Source of the DNA: JBHJOF01 sp050330055
GTDB lineage: Bacteria > Pseudomonadota > Alphaproteobacteria > Kiloniellales > JAKSDN01
Direction of reading: 5' to 3'
DNA: 33,054 bases
NCBI GenBank assembly: GCA_050330055.1
Contig: JBHJOF010000299.1
Span: 1-33,054, forward strand
Shown here piece after piece: positions 1-8,167 of the stretch. A program made the translations under genes and the position numbers. Below the pieces are notes generated by a model that was not told the DNA's origin, ran no database searches, and was given only the letters and a program-made list of their open reading frames with translations. How positions within the stretch are numbered: position 1 is the first letter of the stretch; every line of letters starts with the position of its first letter.

Positions 1-1001
1 TGGCCGGCCGCCCGGACCTTCGCGAGGAGATCCTCCAGGCCAAGCTGAGTGGCGACCTGATCCTGAATATCCCCGCCCTTTTTGCGCAAGCTCTCGGCAT
101 CGACGCCGGAGACCGTCACGCCATACTTCTGCTGCATCTCGGCGATGGCGGCGGCGTTGCGTTCCTTCATCAAGTCGCGCTGCCATTGCGCCGCCTCAAG
201 GGCGGCTTCTCGAAACGCCTGGCGCTCCGCGTCCGTCAGATCGGAATAGATCCGGTCGGAAATGAACAGACCCATCGGCAGCACCAGGTGCTTGGTGTTT
301 GCAAAGTAAGGTGCCGATTCGTAGAAGCGATTGGCGAGGATGGACGCAAACTCGTTCTCCGCCCCGTCGATCACGCCGGCCTGCAGCGCGGAATAAACCT
401 CCGAGTAGGGCATCGGTGCAGGAATCGCCCCGAAAACCTTCCAGGTCATGGCGTCCGCTTCGCCGCCCATCACCCGAATCTTCAGCCCCTGCAGGTCGTC
501 AACCTCGTTGACCGGCCGCTTGCCATTGAACATCAAGCGATAGCCGGAAGTGAAGGTATTAAGCAGGCGAATGCCGTATCGCTCCTGGCAGGCGCGATCG
601 AGCTCCGTCCCCACCTCGCCGTCGAAGACGGCTGCGAAGTGGGCCTCGTCCTTGAACAGGAAGGGAGCGCCGAAAAGACCAAGCTCCTTGCAGAACTGCG
701 AGGCGTGGCTGAAGGCCGCCAGAGACATATCGAGGGTTCCAAGCTGTAGACCCTCGATCTGTTCGCCGCTGTCACCAAGCTGCGCGCCGGGATAAATCTC
801 AATGGTAATGGCCCCGCTTGTCTTCTGGCTCACAAGCTCGGCGAAGTGCTTCACGCCGAGGTCATACGGGTGGCCGTCAGGCTGGTCGGTTCCCAGCTTC
901 AGTGTCCGCTCGGCACCCTGTGCGCTCACGGCCAAGCCAAGCGACAAAGCCGCTGCCATGCCGACGGCTTTGGCAAATCTTGTGAATTTCAGGTCTGCCA
1001 A
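1..1001 (-). CDS. TRAP transporter solute-binding protein, DctP family (3' end outside window)
   Basis: This is the periplasmic receptor of a tripartite ATP-independent transporter, a family that binds C4-dicarboxylates, sugar acids and related carboxylates. About 333 residues are visible. A signal peptide (core AVGMAAALSLGLAVSAQGAE) is followed by the mature start RTLKLGTDQPDGHPYD. The family segment MPYSEVYSALQAGVIDGAENE carries the arginine/asparagine-rich binding region, preceded by LKIRVMGGEADAMTWKVFGA. I chose the TTG at 999-1001 because GGGAGG lies 8 bases upstream and no ATG precedes the signal peptide in frame. The C-terminus and presumably the two membrane subunits (DctQ, DctM) lie beyond the left edge. 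It diverges from a DapA-like lyase and an IlvD/Edd dehydratase, so a sugar acid such as a pentonate or hexonate is a likely ligand; that is inference. Confidence 0.93.
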   Translation of the reverse strand, partial: MADLKFTRFAKAVGMAAALSLGLAVSAQGAERTLKLGTDQPDGHPYDLGVKHFAELVSQKTSGAITIEIYPGAQLGDSGEQIEGLQLGTLDMSLAAFSHASQFCKELGLFGAPFLFKDEAHFAAVFDGEVGTELDRACQERYGIRLLNTFTSGYRLMFNGKRPVNEVDDLQGLKIRVMGGEADAMTWKVFGAIPAPMPYSEVYSALQAGVIDGAENEFASILANRFYESAPYFANTKHLVLPMGLFISDRIYSDLTDAERQAFREAALEAAQWQRDLMKERNAAAIAEMQQKYGVTVSGVDAESLRKKGGDIQDQVATQLGLEDLLAKVRAAG

Positions 1002-1052
1002 CGCGATATCCTCCCTTGGTATGTCGTTGTTTTTTCGTCTTTGACAGGGGCA

Positions 1053-1081
1053 ACCATGCAAGGGTCAGCACAATTTGTCAA
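1053..1081 (-). promoter_or_regulatory. Possible promoter of the TRAP gene
   Basis: On the minus strand a perfect -35 box TTGACA (1076-1081) is followed, after 17 bases, by CATGGT (1053-1058), which matches only three of six -10 positions. The -35 box is embedded in one arm of a long inverted repeat, so a bound repressor would block it. Weak -10, moderate call. Confidence 0.4.
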
Positions 1082-1137
1082 CAATATATACAATGTTGCT
1101 CCTTTTTTGGGCTCTTTAGGCGCTTTTTGTTGACAAA
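1074..1137. promoter_or_regulatory. Paired operator-like inverted repeat in the divergent promoter region
   Basis: TTTGTCAACAA at 1074-1084 recurs exactly as its reverse complement at 1127-1137. The arms are 11 bp and 42 bases apart. Each arm contains TTGACA reading outward, at the right distance to serve as the -35 box of the TRAP gene (minus) or the lyase gene (plus). Between them, 1080-1097 is an imperfect palindrome with 14 of 18 symmetric positions, around ATATATACAATG. GntR/FadR-type regulators of sugar-acid genes use operators of this general style; no regulator gene is in view here. Which regulator binds is unknown. Confidence 0.5.
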
Positions 1138-1158
1138 ACTAAGGTTCAAGGAGACCAT
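1130..1158 (+). promoter_or_regulatory. Possible promoter of the lyase-dehydratase operon
   Basis: TTGACA at 1130-1135, then 17 bases, then GACCAT at 1153-1158 (three of six -10 positions). It mirrors the candidate minus-strand promoter and its -35 lies in the right arm of the inverted repeat. The start codon of the first gene lies 38 bases downstream. Confidence 0.35.
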
Positions 1159-1195
1159 CCCTGCCGCTCGTGACCAACCGCTCCTGGGATGCGAC

Positions 1196-2101
1196 ATGCA
1201 CTGTTCCGGACTCTGGCCGCCCGCCGCCACGCCCCTTGCCGCCGACTTCGGCATCGACAGGCGCGCCCTCCTAACCCATTGCCAGGCGATGCTCGCCGAG
1301 GGGGCGGACGGCCTCGCCATCCTCGGCACCACGAGCGAAGCCAATAGCCTGTCTCTGGGCGAGCGTATTGCCCTCATAGAGGCGCTGATCGAAGGCGGCG
1401 TCGAGGCCCGGCGCCTGCTGCCCGGTACCGGCGCCTGCGCCGTGCCGGACGCGGTCGAGATGAGCCGTCAAGCGATGCGGGCCGGCTGCGCCGGCACGCT
1501 GCTGCTGCCGCCGTTTTTCTACAAGAACGTGCCGGATGCCGGGCTGTTCGACTACGTCAGCCAGGTAGTGGACGGCGTCGGCGATAACCGGCTACGCATC
1601 TACCTCTACCACATCCCACAGATGGCCGGCGCGGGATGGTCACTCGACCTCATCGGGCGGCTGCGCGATGCCTTTCCCGAGGTGGTCGTCGGCCTCAAGG
1701 ACAGCTCCGGTGACTGGAACAACACGCGAGCGATCATCGAGGCCTTCCCGGGCTTCGCCGTGTTTCCGGCCAGCGAGTCCATCCTGAGCGAGGCGATCCC
1801 GCTGGGCGCCGCCGGCTGCATCTCGGCGACCGCCAACGTGAACGCCGGTGGCATCGCCGCGCTGATCGCCGCGCTGCGCGCGGGGCGCGAAGCGTTGACG
1901 GCGCAGGCGGATGCGACTGCGATCCGCGAGGCGGTCAGCGCTTTCCCACTGGTTCCCGCCGTGAAGGCCGTGCTGGCGGCGCGCTATGGCAACGCAGGCT
2001 GGTGCCGCGTGCGTGCTCCGCTGCGTCCGCTCGATGACGCCGAGGCACGCAGGCTGCTCGCTGCGCCAGCCCTCGCCGACCTGCTGGATCGCGCGGCATG
2101 A
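1196..2101 (+). CDS. Dihydrodipicolinate synthase family lyase (probable 2-keto-3-deoxy sugar acid aldolase or dehydratase)
   Basis: A 301-residue class I aldolase-type TIM barrel of the DapA/NanA family. The pyruvate-binding motif GTTSE is at 44-48, the catalytic tyrosine at Y138 (in YLYHIP) and the Schiff-base lysine at K168 (in VGLKDSSGD). The start ATG at 1196 gives a family-like N-terminus (GLWPPAATPL). The reading frame stays open further upstream, but that part crosses the promoter region and is not convincing. The stop overlaps the dehydratase start by 4 bases (ATGA), so the two are translationally coupled. Next to an IlvD/Edd dehydratase, the natural role is cleavage or dehydration of a 2-keto-3-deoxy-pentonate or -hexonate. 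It is unlikely to be the lysine-pathway enzyme because of this context. The exact substrate is inference. Confidence 0.88.
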   Translation: MHCSGLWPPAATPLAADFGIDRRALLTHCQAMLAEGADGLAILGTTSEANSLSLGERIALIEALIEGGVEARRLLPGTGACAVPDAVEMSRQAMRAGCAGTLLLPPFFYKNVPDAGLFDYVSQVVDGVGDNRLRIYLYHIPQMAGAGWSLDLIGRLRDAFPEVVVGLKDSSGDWNNTRAIIEAFPGFAVFPASESILSEAIPLGAAGCISATANVNAGGIAALIAALRAGREALTAQADATAIREAVSAFPLVPAVKAVLAARYGNAGWCRVRAPLRPLDDAEARRLLAAPALADLLDRAA

Positions 2102-3855
2102 GCGGCAAAGGCGGCAAGAGTTCCGGACTGTCGGCCAGGCTGACGCGCTACGGCGACGACGGCTTCGCCCGCTTCCTGCGCGACGCTTTCCTGCAGGCCC
2201 AGGGCCTGTCGGAATCCGATCTCACGCGTCCCGTCGTCGGCATCTGCAGCACGGCATCCGACTTCAACCCTTGCCACGCCACCGCGCCACGGCTGGCCGA
2301 GGCGATTGCCCGTGGCGTCACCCTATCCGGCGGTCTGCCCTTCGTCTTTCCCACCATCTCGCTGCACGAGTCCTTCGCCTATCCGACCTCGATGCTGCTG
2401 CGCAATCTGATGTCGATGGACACAGAGGAGATGCTGCGCGCCCTGCCGCTCGACGCCGCCGTGCTGATCGGCGGCTGCGACAAGACGGTGCCCGCACAAC
2501 TGATGGGCGCTGTCAGTGCCGACGTGCCGACGCTGTCGGTGGTCGTCGGACCGATGCTGACCGGCAGCCACGAAGGCCAGCGCCTCGGCGCTTGCACTGA
2601 CTGCCGGCGCCTGTGGGCGCAGAGCCGCGCCGGGGAGTTGGACGACGAGACTCTGCGCCGCGCCCAGCGCGAGCTAATGCCGACCCACGGCACCTGCATG
2701 GTGATGGGCACCGCCAGCACCATGGCCTGCCTGGGCGAGGTGCTGGGCTTCATGCTGCCGGGCGGCGCCACGATTCCGGCGACGCATTCCGAACGACTAC
2801 GCCACGCCGAGTCGGCGGGCCGGCGCGCGGTCGAGCTTGCGACGACCGGCGGACCACGTCCGTCGCAGCTGGTGACGCGCGAGAGCCTTGCCAACGCCTG
2901 CATTGCGCTGCAGGCACTCGGCGGTTCCACCAACGCGGTGATCCACCTGGCGGCGATCGCCGGTCGGGCGGGCATCGCCTTCGACCTCGACGCGTTCGAC
3001 GCCATCGGCAAGCGCACGCCGGTGCTTTCGGATCTCAAGCCGGTCGGCCGCGTCTACATGCAAGACTTCCACCAAGCCGGCGGCCTGCCGGCCTTGCTGC
3101 GTGAAGTCGCCCGCGCCGACCTCGGCTTCGACGGCAGCGCCCTGGCCGGTGACGGCCGTCCCTGGAACGCGGTGCTGGGCGACTGGCCTGCATGGACCGA
3201 CAGCGGCGTCATCCGCGCGGCGGGCGATCCCGTTAGCGGGGGCGAAGCGTTGGTGGTAGTGCGCGGCAGCCTCGCCCCCGGTGGCGCCATCATAAAGCGC
3301 GCGGCCATGAGTGACGCGTTGATGCAACACGAAGGTCCAGCGCTGGTGTTCGACGGTCTGGAGGATCTCGAAGCCCGCCTCGACAATCCGGAACTGGCGG
3401 TGACGCCCGACCATGTGCTGGTCCTGCGCAACGCAGGGCCGATCGGTGCGCCCGGCATGCCGGAGGCCGGCTCCATCCCGATCCCCAAGAAGCTGGCCGC
3501 GGCCGGCGTGCGCGACATGGTGCGCGTCTCCGATGCCCGCATGTCCGGCACCGCCTATGGCGCCGTCGTTCTGCACGTGACGCCGGAGGCGGCTGCGGGC
3601 GGACCGCTGGCGCAGGTGCGCGACGGTGATCGCATCCGCCTTGACGTCGCGGCGCGGCGCCTCGACCTGCTTGTGGACGAAGCGACCCTGGCGGAACGCC
3701 GCGCCGGCTGGCAGGCGCCCGCCAAGCCACCGCGCGGCTACGCCCGGCTCTACGCCGCGAGCGTGCTGCAGGCCGATCGCGGCTGCGACTTCGACTTCCT
3801 GGTGTCCGACGCAGCCGACGACGACGCGGCTTCGCCGCCTGACCCGTTGCCATGA
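2098..3855 (+). CDS. IlvD/Edd family sugar acid dehydratase
   Basis: A 585-residue enzyme with all hallmarks of the IlvD/Edd family: CHATAPRL near 59, GGCDKTVPAQ near 125, THGTCMVMGTAS near 197, ALGGSTNAV near 273, HEGPALVF near 411 and RMSGTAYG near 481. The three candidate cluster cysteines are C59, C127 and C200. From memory these are the same residue numbers as the [2Fe-2S] ligands of rhizobial L-arabinonate dehydratase, and the serine in MSGT (S483) corresponds to its catalytic serine. The family dehydrates aldonic acids to 2-keto-3-deoxy acids with Mg2+ and an iron-sulfur cluster. Coupling to the DapA-family lyase supports pentonate or hexonate breakdown over valine/isoleucine synthesis. 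Confidence 0.93.
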   Translation: MSGKGGKSSGLSARLTRYGDDGFARFLRDAFLQAQGLSESDLTRPVVGICSTASDFNPCHATAPRLAEAIARGVTLSGGLPFVFPTISLHESFAYPTSMLLRNLMSMDTEEMLRALPLDAAVLIGGCDKTVPAQLMGAVSADVPTLSVVVGPMLTGSHEGQRLGACTDCRRLWAQSRAGELDDETLRRAQRELMPTHGTCMVMGTASTMACLGEVLGFMLPGGATIPATHSERLRHAESAGRRAVELATTGGPRPSQLVTRESLANACIALQALGGSTNAVIHLAAIAGRAGIAFDLDAFDAIGKRTPVLSDLKPVGRVYMQDFHQAGGLPALLREVARADLGFDGSALAGDGRPWNAVLGDWPAWTDSGVIRAAGDPVSGGEALVVVRGSLAPGGAIIKRAAMSDALMQHEGPALVFDGLEDLEARLDNPELAVTPDHVLVLRNAGPIGAPGMPEAGSIPIPKKLAAAGVRDMVRVSDARMSGTAYGAVVLHVTPEAAAGGPLAQVRDGDRIRLDVAARRLDLLVDEATLAERRAGWQAPAKPPRGYARLYAASVLQADRGCDFDFLVSDAADDDAASPPDPLP

Positions 3856-3869
3856 CCTGATCTGCCGCC

Positions 3870-4009
3870 ATGAGCGGGGATGCTGCCGAGCTATGGGACT
3901 GCCATATTCACGTCATCGGCGCGCGCGAGCGCTGGCCGCTGTCGCCATCGCGTGGCTACGAGCCACCGCAAGCGCCGCTGCCGGCATTGCTCGCGCACCT
4001 TGCGCCACG
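3870..4009 (+). pseudogene. Amidohydrolase (COG3618-like, possible sugar lactonase), N-terminal remnant
   Basis: Starting at ATG 3870, 14 bases after the dehydratase stop, about 46 codons read as the start of a TIM-barrel amidohydrolase. They show the metal-binding HxH (H12 and H14 in DCHIHVIG), then ERWPLSPSRGYEPP and a helix LPALLAHLA. After about 3995-4010 the similarity stops and another frame becomes a serine recombinase C-terminus. The remaining ~230 residues are missing. Members of this family hydrolyse lactones in sugar catabolism, which would complete the pathway lactone, acid, keto-deoxy acid encoded here. Non-functional as it stands. Confidence 0.7.
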
Positions 4010-4664
<655 letters not shown>

Positions 4665-4765
4665 ACTGCTGCATGGGTAGAAGTGCACTGGGCCCCTTGC
4701 TTTTTGGGGGATGTTCTTTGGTGAGGCCTTGAGCGATCGCTGTGCCCCGTCGGCGCCCTTCTTCA

Positions 4766-5685
4766 TCAAAGCCCACCGCCCCAGCGAACCTGCCAGGCAA
4801 CCCCAAGCGCGTCGAAATCGGACCCCGTGCGGCTGTACAGGCCGGCGCTGCCGAATAGCTTAATGGAGTTTTGCCGGCTCACGGGAAATGAGATCGTAAG
4901 GCCGAGGCGCACACTCTCCTGGCTCTCGCCTTCCTCGCCATCGATTATCGTGCGCTCCCGGCGTAGTAGGTGGTGTCCAGCGCGGCCCACAGCCTGCCCT
5001 CGAACTCGTAAACCAGGTGTCCCTGCACGGAATAGAGCGGCTCCTGTTCGAGGGTCCTGCCGTTGAGGAAGTCGTTGTTCGGGGTGAAAAAGGTCACCGC
5101 ACCGCTGGCCTCCAGCGTCGCTCGGCCGAGGGCCTTGGACAGACCGAGCTCCGGCTTGACCGACCAGCGGTTTGTCCCGATGTTCAGCAGCTTGCTGGAG
5201 TCGTACTGACCGAGAGGGGACGAGACGTCCAGACTGGCGCCTAAGATAAGATCCTGTTCATAGCGTGCGAGATCTTCTAGCGTAACCGCGGGAGCACCAT
5301 GGAGATTCAGGGAGAAGCGGAATCGCGGATCGGCAAAGCCGGAGATTTCACGTTCCCGCGGCTCTCCCGCCAGCTTGGCGCTCCCTGACGCTGCAGCATA
5401 GGGGACAATCACGCCGAGCTTGCCGGAGAGGCCTGCTACATCCAGAGACCGTATGTAACCGAGCACGCCGGAATGAGTCTCGACTTTGGCATCCGTCACT
5501 GGCATTGCGGCACTGAACACGACGTTGCCCTCCGTGTAGCCGTAGCCCGCGAGCAGGAAGCTCAACCCAACTGGCGTATTTACGTAGGATCGTGGCTCGA
5601 GTTCCTGGGCTGCCGCACAGGGGATCTGGACTGCAATGCCGGCCACTGCGAATGCCGTGAGAGCTGCGATCAGGGTCCCTTTCAT
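4766..5685 (-). pseudogene. Phenol_MetA_deg family outer-membrane protein with one frameshift
   Basis: Two minus-strand frames together make one ~306-residue protein. Frame one (5685 down to ~4957) has a signal peptide ending PCAAAQE and the family body (LGVIVPYAAASGSA, FADPRFRFSLNLHGAP, YEFEGRLWAALDTTYYAG). It then runs into a stop. Frame two (from ~4957 to 4766) continues with RTIIDGEEGESQESVRLG and ends in the family terminus DFDALGVAWQVRWGGGL. One missing G (minus strand) near 4957-4960 explains the break. The family is a beta-barrel-like protein often annotated as a transporter. It is the last gene of the minus-strand envelope run, and an intact paralogue is the second gene transcribed. 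Either a recent inactivation or a sequencing error. Confidence 0.82.
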
Positions 5686-5782
5686 GGCCGCGCACTACGG
5701 CTCGATAGAGCAATTTAGCCCGGCTGGGAACACCGGACGAAGGCGGCGACGCGGACCATTATATCCGCCGCAATGCGCGGCC

Positions 5783-5809
5783 TGTCGACGCTCTTGCCAG
5801 CCGTCGACA
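5783..5809. terminator. Hairpin between the chalcone-isomerase-like gene and the porin-like gene
   Basis: TGTCGACG (5783-5790) pairs perfectly with CGTCGACA (5802-5809) around an 11-base loop. It lies 21 bases beyond the stop of the upstream minus-strand gene. No T tract follows, so intrinsic termination is doubtful; it may instead be an mRNA-stabilising hairpin. Confidence 0.35.
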
Positions 5810-5830
5810 AGCCCTCTCGGGCGCCGCTCA

Positions 5831-6418
5831 TCACTCGCACTTGCCGCCGAGCAGCCCTGTCTTGAGGTCCTCGTTCGGCGGCTCCGGGCCGATCGAGATC
5901 TTCAGTAGCGCAGCTGCAAAGTCGGCACCCTCAATGGGAGCACCGCTCTTACCGTTCACGTCGACAACGGTACCCGTAGCCGGGTTGTAGGCGTAGGAGA
6001 GAACGTGCCCTTCGGCAAAATCGATCATCTGGGCCTTCAGGGCGTCGATCCGCGTGCTTAGCGCACTCAGACTATCGCCGGCTGCCTTTTCGAATCCTTC
6101 GTCGAAGGCATCTTGGATATCGGAGGCATCAACGTCGTGCACAAAATGAAGCGCGAGTTCCCAAGGCTTGTTTGAGCCTATGATCTTTTCGCCATCCCCT
6201 GATTTCTCAGGCAGATAGAGGCCCGCAACATAGACCTTTACGTTGAACACCGTCGCCTTGCGAATGCCCAAGCCATTCAGGACAAGCTCCTCATTGCCCA
6301 CCTTGACGCTGTCGGGGACCTGCACCCCTATGCACTCCGCTCCCAGTGAAGGCGCAGCCTGGATTGCTGATACGGATAGAGCGGCCACGAAGGCCAGAAT
6401 TGGCATACGCTCGAACAT
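5831..6418 (-). CDS. Chalcone isomerase-like exported protein
   Basis: A 195-residue protein with a signal peptide (MFERMPILAFVAALSVSAIQ to about residue 28, before ECIGV). The fold segments of the bacterial chalcone-isomerase-like family follow: VPDSVKVGNEELVLNGLGIR, KVYVAGLYLPE, then a long acidic helical region and GTVVDVNGKSG with the C-terminal helix DFAAALLKISIGPEP. Bacterial members are not flavonoid enzymes; some bind fatty acids or act in lipid metabolism and their role is mostly unknown. The start at 6418 has GAAAGGAC six bases upstream, which beats the longer open frame to 6568. The gene lies 121 bases downstream of the unknown exported protein and in the same direction. Confidence 0.85.
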   Translation of the reverse strand: MFERMPILAFVAALSVSAIQAAPSLGAECIGVQVPDSVKVGNEELVLNGLGIRKATVFNVKVYVAGLYLPEKSGDGEKIIGSNKPWELALHFVHDVDASDIQDAFDEGFEKAAGDSLSALSTRIDALKAQMIDFAEGHVLSYAYNPATGTVVDVNGKSGAPIEGADFAAALLKISIGPEPPNEDLKTGLLGGKCE

Positions 6419-6539
6419 GGTTCGTCCTTTCTTCCTTTCCATTCGAACATTGTTGGTTAGATCGAAGGTATCCGCCGAAGCGCTTGCTCTAAGCGCATTT
6501 CCAAGAGTTCTCCCGGCCAACGGCCAGACTTTGTCCGGG

Positions 6540-7865
6540 TCACTTCGCGGCGAATATCTGTTCCGCATTGTCCGAAACGGTCCAGCCTCGCTCGGTGAAT
6601 TGCTGACGAGCGTAGGGCGACAGGCTGCCCGCGAGCACTACTTCCTTTCCCGTCACTCCCGCTATGGCGGCGATGGTCTTATCGACGCCGCTCACTACCT
6701 TGGCCATCCACTCGGTCCAAACGAGGTAGTCCAATGGCACGTTGAATACGATGCGCCCTTGCCTGTCGTGTGCGCCGACAAACTCACCGAACGCAACGAA
6801 GCTGTCGATAGGGACGACCGTCCTGTGATAGCCCGCGTACATTTGCGCCTGGCGCTGCCGAAACAATGCCATGTCGCGATCGCTGGTGAGGGTCGCCAAC
6901 AAGATGAACAGCTCCCGATTCTTGGCCTCCGGCATCTTCTCGAGCGCGAGCACCAGTTCCGTCTGGTCGCGCGGTGAGAACTTCGCGTTGTCGACGAAAT
7001 GGTCGACCGCGTCCTGGCGTACGCCCATGGCGGTCAGCTTCTGACGGTTCATACGACGCAGGTCTGTAGGCGCTGTCGTTCGATAGATCTCATTGGTCAG
7101 GTGTGTCATGCCAGTGGCAGAGATCGCCAAGCCTGCGGCGCCCGGCACCATGGAAAGCGCCGCCGAGTAGACCAGCCCACCCGCGTAGCTTGCCCGGGCG
7201 AGCTCGTCCAAACGCTGCTGTAGGACCTCGTTGTCGGAATAGACGTCGACGCCAAAGTCGAAGGCATACTCTCGCTTGGTCTTGGAGAGCCCGATCAGCG
7301 ATTCAAACCGGCTGTCTTCCGCCTCGCTGCGCGCGCTGCCGAACAGCCCCTCACCCGCCCGGGCGAAGGCCTTGCCGATACCGGATACGGCACCAGACAC
7401 AGTGCCGACGGGATCGGTCACAACGTCCTGCACCGTCCCGAGCGTATCCTTACCAGATTCGACAATCGACTTTTGGAATGTGTCCGATTGTCGGACGGTT
7501 TCCATTTGCCTGAGGGCAATGACCTCGCCAACTCTCTGGCGCAGCTTCGCCGTCGTCACCGCCGAGAACTGCCCAAAGGTCGAGTCGATGGTGTAGGTAT
7601 TGACCACTCCATCGTTTACAACCTCTTCCTTGACGCGAAAGTCCGGCCCCTGGACAAGGTTTTCTGGGAGAATCTCGGACGCTTTCAAGGTCGGCGGAGT
7701 TTCGTAGGTTTGTGCAGCGCCAGTTGCCGGCGCGACGAGAACGGCGGCGATCGTGGCCAGAAAGGCACCGGCCGCAGTCGAGCTCCATCTCTCCTGGCGT
7801 AGATTCATGCTACGGCAATCCTTCGCCGCATCGAGTCCTTGGGGGGTCATTGTGTTCTCTCTCAT
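6540..7865 (-). CDS. Exported protein of unknown function
   Basis: A 441-residue protein that I do not recognise. The start at 7865 has AGGAG seven to eight bases upstream; a shorter start at 7808 (MNLRQERWSS) would place the signal peptide closer to the N-terminus. The hydrophobic export segment (AAGAFLATIAAVLVAPATGA) ends near AQTYETP. The middle has a Gly/Val-rich amphipathic stretch (VTDPVGTVSGAVSGIGKAF), a hydrophobic segment around AALSMVPGAAGLAISATG, and a helical C-terminal half. The frame continues upstream to 8171, but that part consists of fragments of two other genes (see 7961-8150) and is not part of this protein. Probably periplasmic or membrane-associated; no function proposed. 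Confidence 0.8.
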   Translation of the reverse strand: MRENTMTPQGLDAAKDCRSMNLRQERWSSTAAGAFLATIAAVLVAPATGAAQTYETPPTLKASEILPENLVQGPDFRVKEEVVNDGVVNTYTIDSTFGQFSAVTTAKLRQRVGEVIALRQMETVRQSDTFQKSIVESGKDTLGTVQDVVTDPVGTVSGAVSGIGKAFARAGEGLFGSARSEAEDSRFESLIGLSKTKREYAFDFGVDVYSDNEVLQQRLDELARASYAGGLVYSAALSMVPGAAGLAISATGMTHLTNEIYRTTAPTDLRRMNRQKLTAMGVRQDAVDHFVDNAKFSPRDQTELVLALEKMPEAKNRELFILLATLTSDRDMALFRQRQAQMYAGYHRTVVPIDSFVAFGEFVGAHDRQGRIVFNVPLDYLVWTEWMAKVVSGVDKTIAAIAGVTGKEVVLAGSLSPYARQQFTERGWTVSDNAEQIFAAK

Positions 7866-7960
7866 TGCATCACTCCTAAACAGTGTTCCATCTGTCTGCC
7901 TGCAATGGCCCGTGGGGCGCACATCATTTCGACCGATCAGGAGCCCAGCCACCCGCGAGA

Positions 7961-8150
7961 CTACGACCTCGAGGATGTGTGCCAGACGGGCGAGGTGTAG
8001 GCGCGCTCCTGAGTGACCATCAACACATCGGGCGGTCAACTGACGCCGAAGCGCTTTCCGTCGACTTCCCGCTGGCGGAACAAAGATCACCGCGTCGCTG
8101 GGAAGGAAATGTACCGGCGGTTCGCCGAGCAATCGGGTGAAGGAAGACAT
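7961..8150 (-). pseudogene. Deletion scar: start of a prolyl isomerase gene joined to the end of a DUF3604 gene
   Basis: From ATG 8150 the minus strand reads MSSFTRLLGEPPVHFLPSDA then VIF, which aligns with the intact isomerase start at 13752 (LLREPLVHFLAAGAVIF). From about 8068 a second frame reads KRFGV, a stop, then PPDVLMVTQERAYTSPVWHT. This aligns with the last residues of the intact DUF3604 protein (KRFGLQLPPEVPMTTQERAY, then TSPIWYT). At the DNA level 7988-8011 is identical to 9326-9349 over 24 bases. In the intact cassette these two ends bracket four genes, so the scar is a second cassette copy with its middle deleted. In-frame stops show that it is dead. Confidence 0.85.
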
Positions 8151-8167
8151 GGCCACGATCAATGAGC

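Noticed and set aside
186..749. Long plus-strand open frame over the TRAP gene
   Set aside because: Its translation is Arg/Gln-rich without domains, and the opposite strand encodes a clear DctP protein with signal peptide.
2379..3038. Minus-strand open frame of 219 codons inside the dehydratase gene
   Set aside because: Shadow of a high-GC gene; the plus strand shows all IlvD/Edd motifs.
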